A stretch of DNA of 9,983 nucleotides from contig DIFL01000034.1 of the NCBI GenBank assembly GCA_002419125.1, positions 1,635 to 11,617 on the forward strand, written 5' to 3'. A program made the translations under genes and the position numbers. Below, piece after piece: positions 1-6,019 of this stretch. The notes under the pieces are model-generated. The model had not been told where the DNA came from. It was given only the letters and a program-made list of their open reading frames with translations, and ran no database searches. Origin of the DNA: Candidatus Dojkabacteria bacterium UBA5749 (GTDB taxonomy: Bacteria > Patescibacteriota > Dojkabacteria > SC72). How positions within the stretch are numbered: the stretch's first letter is position 1; each line of letters starts with the position of its first letter.

Positions 1-1226
1 ACAAAGATTACATACTTGAATCAAGTGATAATCTTACTTTTGATGGCTCTTCTGTAAAAGGTTTTACCCAAGTAAGCGAATCCGATTTAAAATTAAAATT
101 AGATTGGAGCTCCTTTTACTGGCTACCAAGTGATATATTTGGGCCTGGAAAGGTAATTCTTTTTGCAGAAATATTTACATCAGATGACAAACCACATCCT
201 TCGGACTTTAGATCTAGACTAAGAACATATCTAGTCGAACTGTATAAAAAAGAAAAATATCTAGTTATGGGGGCTAACGAAATTGAGGGAATCCTTGTAG
301 AAGGGCTGGATGCTGAAATGAATTTTGATCAGGCTCAAGGGTTTAAATTAGTATCCTCCGGAGGATACTATCACTCTCTTCCACTAGACAGGTTAAGGCA
401 ATTTATCGATGCTACTGCCGAAGCACACAGAGCCCTAGGTTTTGAAAACGAAAAAGATCATCCAGAGGTAGCACCCTCTCAGTTTGAATTAAATTACAAA
501 CATGCTATTGCAGATATAGCTGCAGACCAGGTACAACTTTACAAATTAGTAGCAAGACAAGTAGCAGAACTACAAGGATTAACCGCGACTTTTCTACCTA
601 AGCCAATTGTTGGAATAAATGGAAGTGGAATGCATACAAACATGTCTATAGAAAAGGAGGGTAAGAATATTTTTTACAATAAAAATGGAAATGTTCATCT
701 CTCACAATTAGGGAATGACTTCATTGACCGAATCCTTAATAAGGCATCGGCTATGTGTCTAGTACTAAACCCAAGTGTAAATGCATATAGGAGATTAGAC
801 CCTAATTTTGAAGCACCAAACCAGATAAAAGCATCCGCTGTTAATCGAACAGCAATGGTTAGAATACCCCTTGCATGTGAGAAGTCTGCAAGAATAGAGG
901 TAAGATCTGTTGCTCCAGATGCTAACCCATATATGGTTTCCTACACTCTTTTGAGAGTAGGATTAGAAGGAAAGAAACAGAAGATACACAAAGGAATTAC
1001 ACCAAGGACAAAAGTCTTACCTGATAATATATATGATGCAATCAAATTCTTAAAAAGAAGTACCTTTATGTCCGAAATCTTGGGAGAGGATACTAAAAAC
1101 AAATATATTGCCTTAAAACAAGCATCTGCTGATAGATGTCCTAAAGCTTTAGGAAACACAGTGAAAAGATCGGAGGTGATATTCCATCACGAAATAACAA
1201 ACCAGTTGCTATGGAACGAGTTTTAA
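1..1226 (+). CDS. glnA: Glutamine synthetase, type I (5' truncated by window edge)
   Basis: ATP-dependent ligation of ammonia to glutamate, a cytosolic dodecameric enzyme. The frame is open from base 3, so the real start lies upstream; the ATG at 267 is internal. Seen in order: the N-terminal 'FDGSSVKGF' and 'SESDL' motif (about 42-110), the metal-ligand pair in 'NEIEG' (276-290), 'HPEVAPSQFELNY' with two more metal-binding Glu (about 459-497), 'NGSGMHTNMS' with the catalytic-site His (about 618-647), 'NFEAP' carrying the flap Glu (about 807-821), 'NRTAMVRIP' and 'RIEVRS' with the substrate and phosphate-binding Arg. All expected catalytic residues are present, so it should be active. The loop that carries the adenylylated Tyr in GSI-beta enzymes is missing: the chain goes straight from 'HKGITPRTK' to 'VLPDNIYDA'. 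GlnE-type control is therefore unlikely. The C-terminal tail, ending 'IFHHEITNQLLWNEF', differs from the usual end. The stop overlaps the convergent gene by 4 bp. Confidence 0.96.
   Translation, partial: KDYILESSDNLTFDGSSVKGFTQVSESDLKLKLDWSSFYWLPSDIFGPGKVILFAEIFTSDDKPHPSDFRSRLRTYLVELYKKEKYLVMGANEIEGILVEGLDAEMNFDQAQGFKLVSSGGYYHSLPLDRLRQFIDATAEAHRALGFENEKDHPEVAPSQFELNYKHAIADIAADQVQLYKLVARQVAELQGLTATFLPKPIVGINGSGMHTNMSIEKEGKNIFYNKNGNVHLSQLGNDFIDRILNKASAMCLVLNPSVNAYRRLDPNFEAPNQIKASAVNRTAMVRIPLACEKSARIEVRSVAPDANPYMVSYTLLRVGLEGKKQKIHKGITPRTKVLPDNIYDAIKFLKRSTFMSEILGEDTKNKYIALKQASADRCPKALGNTVKRSEVIFHHEITNQLLWNEF
349..370. repeat. 22-bp perfect palindrome inside glnA
   Basis: The half-site TAGTATCCTCC is followed directly by its exact reverse complement. 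It is in frame, spelling codons for L-V-S-S-G-G-Y-Y. As RNA it could fold into a 9-bp stem with a CCGG loop that contains both CCUCC and GGAGG. No function is assigned. Confidence 0.9.
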
Positions 1227-1849
1227 TTATCTCTCCTTCTCTTAAGCAACAAACCAAATACAAAATAGAATACAAGTATGCCTAAAAAACCGACAGAAAG
1301 GTCTATCATAGTGTCATCTATTCCCCCTTTTAGCATCTGTGTATAAAACAACCTATCACTCCAATATTCATATATCTCCCAAAGAGCAGTAATACTAAAA
1401 GATATTGTACTAGCCAATCCTAAACTAATACCCTTTGAATATTGTTTAATATTAAACAAATACCTAAATATTCCAATAGATATTAGAATAGGAACAACAA
1501 AATGTACAAAGTCATCAAACCATAATATTACAAAAATCCCATCAATATCATACCAACCCCAAAAGTTTCCTAAAGTATCTAGAAGAAATATTAAACTTAA
1601 TAGAAAGACAATCACTACTCTATTTATCTCTAAATAGTGTTTTCTCTTAGAATAAAGAATTAGAAGAAGAGAATTAATAACAACAATAACAGTTAATCTC
1701 CCAGTATAATCAAGTAAATATTTAGTGATACCCAAACTCTCAGGCTCAACTATCCCTAATGAAAATAACAAACAAAGAAGTAACAATCCAAAATGAACAA
1801 TACAAGAAAATATAAATCCAAACCAATATACTTTAGTACTGTTTCTCAT
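1223..1849 (-). CDS. Integral membrane protein, YjdF/DUF2238-like
   Basis: A 208-residue polytopic membrane protein with about six hydrophobic spans (roughly residues 8-31, 48-65, 77-96, 104-130, 140-160 and 185-203) and a basic C-terminus, KRRRDN. Two motif areas resemble the YjdF/DUF2238 family: 'WFDDFVHFVVP' (family form D-x-x-x-H-F) in the middle, and 'ALWEIYEYWSD' followed by 'DDTMIDLSVGFLG' (family form W-E-x-x-E ... D-T-x-x-D). The function of that family is not established; buried acidic and His residues may suggest metal or small-molecule handling, which is inference. The start is ATG at 1849 with only a weak upstream GGA. Its TAA and the glnA TAA share the palindrome TTAA (1223-1226), so the genes are convergent with no room for a separate terminator. 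A distant VanZ-like protein is an alternative. Confidence 0.65.
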   Translation of the reverse strand: MRNSTKVYWFGFIFSCIVHFGLLLLCLLFSLGIVEPESLGITKYLLDYTGRLTVIVVINSLLLILYSKRKHYLEINRVVIVFLLSLIFLLDTLGNFWGWYDIDGIFVILWFDDFVHFVVPILISIGIFRYLFNIKQYSKGISLGLASTISFSITALWEIYEYWSDRLFYTQMLKGGIDDTMIDLSVGFLGILVFYFVFGLLLKRRRDN

Positions 1850-1959
1850 ACTCTATCCATAGATAATATCAAAATAGAATATACAAAGGAAATAACTATT
1901 ATTTAAACATTAAATATTATACAATCCCTTATATAATATTAATTATATATTCTCTTAAA
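1850..1959. other. AT-rich divergent intergenic region
   Basis: 110 bp between the divergent membrane-protein genes starting at 1849 (-) and 1960 (+). It holds TATAAT at 1932-1937 pointing toward the right-hand gene and several AT-rich -10-like strings on both strands. No clear -35 is seen on either strand, so promoter placement is tentative. Confidence 0.4.
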
Positions 1960-2361
1960 TTGGTAAAAAGAACTAAGAAAAAATATCTTAATCTAATCCT
2001 AAATATCGGGAAATATCTCCCCGCCACTGCGATAGGATTTGCTCTTAACTACTATATGGGTTATCTCTTTTACTTCCTTGCCTTTGCTGTTTTAATAGGC
2101 CTACTCCTTCCAAAATTGATAATAAATAAATGGGGACACAAAGAAAAGGTCTTTAATAAAATAGTATGGCTAAACCTAATTCTCGGTCTCTTCTATACTC
2201 CAATAGGAGTCCTCTTTGGAGTATTTACAATAAAATACAATACACTACTCTCTAAAAAAGATAAAAGCAATTTATACAAGACCCTAGGAATAATTGGAAT
2301 CAGTATATCTTTACTTAATTCTTTCATAGCAATGTTAACTTACTACTTTCTCTCTAAGTAA
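1960..2361 (+). CDS. Small membrane protein of unknown function (about 4 TM)
   Basis: I do not recognise this 133-residue protein. It opens with a very basic stretch (VKRTKKK), which fits a cytosolic N-terminus under the positive-inside rule. About four hydrophobic spans follow: roughly residues 17-32, 33-50, 68-88 and 106-130. Short basic loops 'INKWGHKEK' and 'LLSKKDKSN' separate them. The segment 'FYTPIGVLFGVFTIKYN' resembles the Gly-rich helix seen in many small DUF membrane proteins, but no family can be named. The start is TTG at 1960; there is no earlier in-frame ATG or GTG close by and no Shine-Dalgarno. TATAAT at 1932-1937 is a possible -10. It stands alone, divergent from the DUF2238-like gene and convergent with tmRNA. 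Confidence 0.65.
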   Translation: MVKRTKKKYLNLILNIGKYLPATAIGFALNYYMGYLFYFLAFAVLIGLLLPKLIINKWGHKEKVFNKIVWLNLILGLFYTPIGVLFGVFTIKYNTLLSKKDKSNLYKTLGIIGISISLLNSFIAMLTYYFLSK

Positions 2362-2515
2362 AAGAAGACCTCTCTCTAATATCTATACAGTTCTAACAAA
2401 TCACGAACTCTTTTAATAAAAAACCCTTCATTTCCCCGAGTATTTTTAACAGAACTAATGCAATATTCTATCATTACAAAATAATACAAAACAGTGGGGT
2501 ACCCTATTTTAAAAA
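2362..2515. other. Convergent intergenic region, 4-TM gene / tmRNA
   Basis: 154 bp between the stop at 2361 (+) and the tmRNA 3' end (-). A weak + strand hairpin (AGTTC at 2389-2393, GAACT at 2405-2409, 11-nt loop) is followed by CTTTTA and could act as a poor terminator for the left gene. No convincing intrinsic terminator follows tmRNA. The candidate 32-aa ORF lies inside. Confidence 0.35.
2376..2474 (-). CDS. Candidate small ORF downstream of tmRNA (32 aa)
   Basis: The ATG at 2474 opens a 32-codon frame ending in TAG. It begins MIEYCISSVK and ends FIKRVRDLLELYRY. The composition (charged and aromatic, amphipathic end) looks more like real coding sequence than AT-rich noise. It starts 42 bp after the tmRNA 3' end on the same strand, so read-through from ssrA could transcribe it. 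The frame stays open upstream into ssrA without another obvious start except a TTG near 2489. It may be a genuine small protein, a decayed gene end, or chance. No family is recognised. Confidence 0.3.
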   Translation of the reverse strand: MIEYCISSVKNTRGNEGFFIKRVRDLLELYRY

Positions 2516-2927
2516 TGGTGGAGACGGCGGGATTTGAACCCACGTCCAAAAGCTAAGCACAATGTCATGTACAAATATATTTAGATTTGTATAGCTAGAT
2601 TAAACTAAAAAATCTATCAAAAAGTCTAATCTACTCAGTAATTATATTCACTATGTATCCTCTACTGACAAAGAATACATACTATACCCTAGTAACGACT
2701 GTCTATATCCCCTAACTAGGGATAGAGAAAATAGACATTGAGTAAAACTAATTACCCAAACTTATGCAAAGTTGTAAGCATAAGAAGGTGCAGTAAATGC
2801 AGCCCTTAGCTTACTTGCAAAAGCGTTAAGTTTGTTTTCTACACTTATCTGTGTTTAAGTTTTACGAACTTAAAAACGATTTGTGACAAGAGCACTTAAA
2901 TACTTCTGTCGAAAGCCTTACGTCCCC
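2516..2927 (-). ncRNA. ssrA: tmRNA (transfer-messenger RNA), one-piece, CCA encoded
   Basis: Rescues ribosomes stalled on broken mRNA, with SmpB, and tags the nascent peptide. The 5' end GGGGACG (2927-2921) pairs with CGTCTCC near the 3' end (7 bp including one G-U), and ACCA is encoded (2519-2516). The 5' 'TTTCGACAG' and the T-arm GTGGG-TTCAAAT-CCCGC are hallmark tmRNA elements. The long P2 stem is supported by AAGUGC near the 5' side pairing with GUGCUU near the 3' side. The tag reading frame runs about 2839-2765, then TAA at 2764-2762: 25 codons starting E-N-K-L and ending A-Y-N-F-A, preceded by GTA. The exact resume codon is uncertain. Downstream, TGTCTAT/ATAGACA and similar pairs fit pseudoknots. 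The 412-nt length is usual for one-piece tmRNA. Confidence 0.97.
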
Positions 2928-2947
2928 ATATTCTTAAAGAACTATAT

Positions 2948-2956
2948 ATTATACCA
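2948..2956 (-). promoter_or_regulatory. Extended -10 promoter for tmRNA
   Basis: TGG-TATAAT (a TGn extended -10) reads toward ssrA, with TTCAAA 17 bp upstream as a plausible -35. The transcription start would fall near 2941, leaving a leader of about 14 nt for RNase P to remove. The upstream edge of the promoter overlaps the TAA of the toxin gene (2960-2958), so the -35 lies inside the toxin CDS. Confidence 0.7.
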
Positions 2957-2957
2957 T

Positions 2958-3254
2958 TTATCTATATACCTTTGAACTACCAGAGTGACTACCAATTCTT
3001 TGTAACAAAATCACACCTTCCTCTTCAAATGTCCATATTATTCTATAATCTCCATTTACTCTAGAACTATACACCCTTCCGAAAGAAGGCACATTAACAG
3101 AATGAGTTCTAAGACTTACTGTAAAAGGATCAATCTTGATTCCTTCTATTGTAAGTTCAACCCTCCTTGCCAACTCTCTTTTGTTTTTCAAAATCTTCCT
3201 TAGCTCTCTAGCAAATTCCATTGTAGTATGTAAACAATACTTATTTTTTTTCAT
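2958..3254 (-). CDS. RelE/YafQ-like mRNA interferase toxin
   Basis: Toxin of a type II toxin-antitoxin pair, 98 residues, the usual size for RelE-fold proteins. Seen: a helical N-half rich in Arg and Lys (residues 12-38), 'DPFTVSLRTHSV' (42-53), 'YSSRVNGDYRIIW' (62-74), and the C-terminal 'IGSHSGSSKVYR' (87-98). His51, Arg71, His90 and Tyr97 sit where RelE/YafQ/HigB-type toxins keep substrate-binding or catalytic residues. Members of this family cut mRNA in the ribosomal A site. The ATG at 3254 overlaps the end of the antitoxin gene by 14 bp, and the strong GAGGG lies 8 nt before it, one of the few clear Shine-Dalgarno sequences here. Toxin production is thus coupled to antitoxin translation. 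It ends 30 bp before tmRNA on the same strand, with no terminator between. It looks intact. Confidence 0.88.
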   Translation of the reverse strand: MKKNKYCLHTTMEFARELRKILKNKRELARRVELTIEGIKIDPFTVSLRTHSVNVPSFGRVYSSRVNGDYRIIWTFEEEGVILLQRIGSHSGSSKVYR

Positions 3255-3546
3255 TCAAAAGTCCCTCAACAAAACTCTTTATCTCTTTGTTGTTCTTTAA
3301 TTCTACTGTTTGGCCATGTTTGAATTCATCAGTTCCCCTCTGTAGATTCTTTACCATCTCTTCATCAATTACAACACCATCAAGTACAGGATATGCTTGT
3401 TTCTCAATCTCTTTAGTAAGCACATACCTAACATATGCGGGAAGGGAGTATCCTAAACTTTCTGCCTTGCTCTCTACTCTGTCCATCAACTTCTGAGGAA
3501 AAGATATCTGTCTTGTAATACTTTTATATTTTTTTACTTTGTTCAT
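3241..3546 (-). CDS. Ribbon-helix-helix antitoxin
   Basis: Antitoxin partner of the RelE-like toxin, 101 residues from the ATG at 3546. The N-terminus has a ribbon-helix-helix pattern: beta strand 'SITRQISFP' (about 8-16), helix 'QKLMDRVESKAESLG' (17-31), turn 'YSLP', second helix 'AYVRYVLTKEIEKQ' (36-49). Such domains dimerise and bind palindromic operators. The C-terminal half (acidic 'VIDEEMVKNLQRGTDEF', then 'IKSFVEGLLNEKK') should wrap the toxin. A GTG at 3588 would give 14 more residues, but it lies inside the operator palindrome and upstream of the likely transcription start, so I choose 3546. The gene comes before the toxin, the usual TA order. Autorepression through the dyad at 3548-3591 is expected. 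Confidence 0.87.
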   Translation of the reverse strand: MNKVKKYKSITRQISFPQKLMDRVESKAESLGYSLPAYVRYVLTKEIEKQAYPVLDGVVIDEEMVKNLQRGTDEFKHGQTVELKNNKEIKSFVEGLLNEKK

Positions 3547-3547
3547 T

Positions 3548-3591
3548 TTTGTGTTAATTTTGTATAGATTAATATACAATTTTAACACAAA
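3548..3591. promoter_or_regulatory. 44-bp dyad operator/promoter of the TA module
   Basis: Two nested inverted repeats share one centre (3569.5). The outer 10-bp arms are TTTGTGTTAA (3548-3557) and TTAACACAAA (3582-3591). The inner 7-bp arms are TTGTATA (3560-3566) and TATACAA (3573-3579). Only 2 bp per side break the symmetry between them. On the minus strand, TTGTGT and TATACA lie 18 bp apart and could be the -35 and -10. A bound antitoxin would then cover the promoter. The antitoxin ATG is 2 bp away, so the leader is very short. Confidence 0.78.
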
Positions 3592-3607
3592 TTCCTATTT
3601 ACTTCTA

Positions 3608-4333
3608 CTAACTCTCTTTGGAAGCTTCCCATATACTAATTGATGTAGCAACAGAAAGATTTAAAGAATCAATCTCTTTGCTATGTGGAATATATACACT
3701 CTGTCCAATATCCATATACGAATCATCTAAACCCTTAGATTCATTACCATGAATTAAAGAATATGGTTTAACAAACTTAACCTCATTAATACTCTTACTC
3801 CCTTTTAACATAAAGGTATATATATTCTGTTTAGGGAATCTCTTTAAATATTCTTCGATGCTATTAAAATATTCAAAGCGGATATTAAATAAAGCACCCA
3901 TTGTAGCCCTAATAACTAATGGATCAAAAATATCTACCCCTGGTTTAATAATTGCCAAATCTTTTAATCCAAAACCCAACATTGTTCTTACAACAGTACC
4001 AAGGTTTCCCATATTCGATGGATTAACTAACACAACATGATTGAGGTTTCCCTCAACCCTAGTCTCGTACTTTTTAAATACCCCTACAGCGTACGTGTTC
4101 TCCTTTACGGCTATCTTTTGTATTAACCTATCACTTACCTCAATATATATATTTCTTTCCTTACAGATGCCTTCTATCTCTTTGATACCATTACTGCCTA
4201 ATCCATCTTTTGAGAGTAATACCTTATAAACCTTGTCAGGATACTGCTTAAGTAAATCTAAAACAGGATATGCACCAAAAGCATATGAATATTCAAAATC
4301 TTTTTGATATCTCTTTATCTTAGGCTGATACAT
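3608..4333 (-). CDS. SpoU/TrmH-family RNA 2'-O-methyltransferase
   Basis: SAM-dependent ribose methylation of tRNA or rRNA; the exact target cannot be told from the sequence. The 241 residues hold an N-terminal substrate-binding part ('YAFGAYPVLDLLKQYP', about 17-32) and the SPOUT trefoil-knot domain with all three motifs. Motif 1 is 'NPSNMGNLGTVVRT' (104-117) with the key Asn and Arg116. Motif 2 is 'FDPLVIRATMGALFNI' (136-151). Motif 3 is 'HGNESKGL' (195-202) plus 'IDSLNLSVATSI' (221-232). The usual G-S-E-G is G-N-E-S here, a mild variation. Length is normal for the family. The ATG comes one base after the TAG of the MASE3-like gene, so the two are probably translationally coupled. The TA operator follows 17 bp after its stop. 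Confidence 0.92.
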   Translation of the reverse strand: MYQPKIKRYQKDFEYSYAFGAYPVLDLLKQYPDKVYKVLLSKDGLGSNGIKEIEGICKERNIYIEVSDRLIQKIAVKENTYAVGVFKKYETRVEGNLNHVVLVNPSNMGNLGTVVRTMLGFGLKDLAIIKPGVDIFDPLVIRATMGALFNIRFEYFNSIEEYLKRFPKQNIYTFMLKGSKSINEVKFVKPYSLIHGNESKGLDDSYMDIGQSVYIPHSKEIDSLNLSVATSISIWEASKES

Positions 4334-4334
4334 A

Positions 4335-5294
4335 CTACTTCTTTTTTAATATATCCCTAAATATCTTGTCTGTAGTTTTCTTCTTACTCTCTTTAGATAT
4401 TTTCCATTTCTCATTTCTAAGTACCATATACGCCTCTTCTACTTTCTGTTTAGTTAACTTTATTAAGAAATTTTTGTTCTCTAATTCCTTCTGAATTTGC
4501 TCTTCTCTCTTGTACATCTCATATATACTACAAAGAAACCCTATCAGTAATACAAAGTAGCTAATGAATTTGGCAAGAGTAGAAAGATTTAACATTAGTT
4601 CATACTCAATATTTAGATATGGAAGGAAGAATATCTGAGAGATAATCGAAAACACAACAGAAAACATTAACCAAAAATCAAAACTCCTGTAATACATACC
4701 CTCCTCTCTTGCATACCCTATTAAAGTAAACAGGTACATCATCAAAGCAATAGTTTGCATATATATGGCGAACTGGTAAGACTCAAATCCTGCAAAAAAG
4801 TTAGTAAAGGTAACTATTACAATTGTAAATACTGAAATTGCTAGCAAAAGAGAAACTAACGCTATCCTTTCTTTAATATCCCTAATTCTTTTCTCTTCCT
4901 TTGTTATTAACCATGCTAAGAAAAATATTAATGCTAGAAATACCCTTGAAAGGACCATACTACTTGGAAACATTGAAAGATTTTGAGTTGTAAAAAGGTC
5001 TGAGAATACCTCTAAAGAGTGTAATATGTGAAAGGCATCTAAAAAGGAGACCGTGATAAAGCCAAGTCCTAAAAGAAGATAGTTTACATTTGTTTTTTTA
5101 GTAAAATATCTTACAGTAGCTAAAACTCCAATAAAGAAGGCAAGCGAGCAAGAAAAAAGGTCTATTAATAACTGAAAATCCTTAATCCAATAGAAGTTTC
5201 CTGATCTATATGCAAAAAGTAAAAATACAAACAAAGAAAAAAGTATTACAAGTTCTTTTTCTCTAACCTGTTGCTTTGTAAATTTCTTCTTCAT
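4335..5294 (-). CDS. MASE3-like membrane sensor domain protein without output domain
   Basis: 319 residues with about eight TM helices, followed by a basic, charged helix. Spans lie near residues 14-29, 40-63, 71-92, 113-131, 144-163, 173-194, 205-224 and 238-258. The stretch 'NYLLLGLGFITVSFLDAFHILHS' (71-93) with Asp86 and His89, then 'SSMVLSRVFLALIFFLAW' (111-128), matches the MASE3 pattern. MASE3 is a membrane sensory domain normally fused to histidine kinase or GGDEF outputs. Here the C-terminus (260-319) is only a Lys/Glu-rich coiled-coil-like tail, with no H-box, ATPase or GGDEF motif. It may act by protein contact, or be a truncated kinase; the next gene is an RNA methyltransferase, so no output domain has been split off nearby. 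It starts 11 bp after the pilin gene, without a Shine-Dalgarno. Confidence 0.7.
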   Translation of the reverse strand: MKKKFTKQQVREKELVILFSLFVFLLFAYRSGNFYWIKDFQLLIDLFSCSLAFFIGVLATVRYFTKKTNVNYLLLGLGFITVSFLDAFHILHSLEVFSDLFTTQNLSMFPSSMVLSRVFLALIFFLAWLITKEEKRIRDIKERIALVSLLLAISVFTIVIVTFTNFFAGFESYQFAIYMQTIALMMYLFTLIGYAREEGMYYRSFDFWLMFSVVFSIISQIFFLPYLNIEYELMLNLSTLAKFISYFVLLIGFLCSIYEMYKREEQIQKELENKNFLIKLTKQKVEEAYMVLRNEKWKISKESKKKTTDKIFRDILKKK

Positions 5295-5305
5295 GATAAT
5301 AAATA

Positions 5306-5965
5306 TTAATACATATATTTAAAAAATGATATCTTCTCATTTCTCTCGGCGTAAGGTGCACACACAGTAATTTTTCCCTCCCCTTCATTAGAAATAAAAT
5401 ATCCCGTTCCATTAATTGATACATGCAATGGGTCTGTTGGCATAGAAACTAAGGTTTCTGCATTTTCCTTTGTTAGAAATGACATATTAACTAGGTCTTT
5501 ACAGTTATACGGACCACTTTTACATATTTCGTTTCTGAATTCAACACAATTCTTAGAATTTGGAATCTCCTCAGGGATAACTTTTTCACTATCAAAATAT
5601 GAACTTACATATGAGAGTATCGTTGCTGTATCTGCACTTCTTTGTAAATTTCGAGCCTGGGCTGCTTCTTTACTTGGATTTATATAAAGCAGAACTAAAA
5701 AGACAACCACTCCAACAGCAGAAAGTATTAAAAGAAACTCAGTAAACCTTAATCTTTCTTTCGAATCCTTCTTCTTTAATCTTTTTGATGGAACAAGGTT
5801 AATTGTATTTGCACATATCTGAGACTCTTCCACATATACATAATACAAAATATTAGAGAGGTTGGATATAGTAAATAATAAAACCCCGTAGTGTAATAAT
5901 AGGGAGAATATAGTAAATATAATACTGAAAGAGTTTGCTACGACAGCGTTTTTGGGGTTATCCAC
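5306..5965 (-). CDS. Type IV pilin-like protein (start uncertain)
   Basis: The pilin signature is 'RLRFTEFLLILSAVGVVVFLVLLYI' (residues 71-95 from the GTG at 5965), here described rather than typical: no Gly before the Phe, and the Glu sits at +3 instead of +5. It is followed by 'NPSKEAAQARNLQRSAD', common in CPR pilins. The globular part has Cys pairs (140/148 and 155/202 area), 'MPTDP' (175-179), 'GTGYFIS' (186-192) and 'TVCAPYAE' (200-207), again a CPR pilin pattern. The first 70 residues are odd for a pilin and include an extra hydrophobic stretch (12-45). An internal GTG at 5833 would give a 175-residue protein with a 29-residue leader and may be the real start. The GTG at 5965 lies inside a DnaA-box match. 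First gene of a probable operon with the MASE3-like and SpoU genes. Confidence 0.75.
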   Translation of the reverse strand: MDNPKNAVVANSFSIIFTIFSLLLHYGVLLFTISNLSNILYYVYVEESQICANTINLVPSKRLKKKDSKERLRFTEFLLILSAVGVVVFLVLLYINPSKEAAQARNLQRSADTATILSYVSSYFDSEKVIPEEIPNSKNCVEFRNEICKSGPYNCKDLVNMSFLTKENAETLVSMPTDPLHVSINGTGYFISNEGEGKITVCAPYAERNEKISFFKYMY

Positions 5966-5966
5966 A
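5958..5966 (+). promoter_or_regulatory. Perfect DnaA-box consensus match
   Basis: TTATCCACA, the consensus DnaA-binding 9-mer, lies at the left edge of the divergent pilin/peptidase intergenic region. It overlaps the most upstream GTG of the pilin gene. dnaN lies about 3 kb to the right, so the chromosome origin may be near. I found no cluster: the best other site is TGTGGATAT at 9861-9869 in dnaN (one mismatch on the complement). A single box could regulate a neighbouring gene or be chance. Confidence 0.45.
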
Positions 5967-5989
5967 ACGAGCCCTTAAATTGTGAATAT

Positions 5990-6011
5990 CTCCACTTCTA
6001 AAATAGTGGGG
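5990..6011. repeat. Inverted repeat in divergent promoter region
   Basis: CTCCACT (5990-5996) and AGTGGGG (6005-6011) pair over 7 bp, with one T-G in RNA and an 8-nt loop. It lies 9 bp upstream of the extended -10 of the peptidase gene, in the -35 area, so it could be an operator. No T-run follows, so it is not a terminator. Confidence 0.45.
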
Positions 6012-6019
6012 TTGTAAAA

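Noticed and set aside
941..1159. Open frame on the minus strand inside glnA (72 codons)
   Set aside because: It is antisense to strongly conserved glutamine synthetase sequence and has no recognisable motif.
2495..2505. GGGGTACCC string after tmRNA as a terminator hairpin
   Set aside because: The palindrome has no room for a loop, and the neighbouring bases do not extend a stem.
3287..3496. Plus-strand open frame under the antitoxin gene
   Set aside because: Antisense to a clear ribbon-helix-helix protein with operator and toxin partner.
3858..4229. Two plus-strand open frames (about 60 codons each) under the SpoU methyltransferase gene
   Set aside because: The opposite frame carries all SPOUT motifs. 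These are shadow frames.
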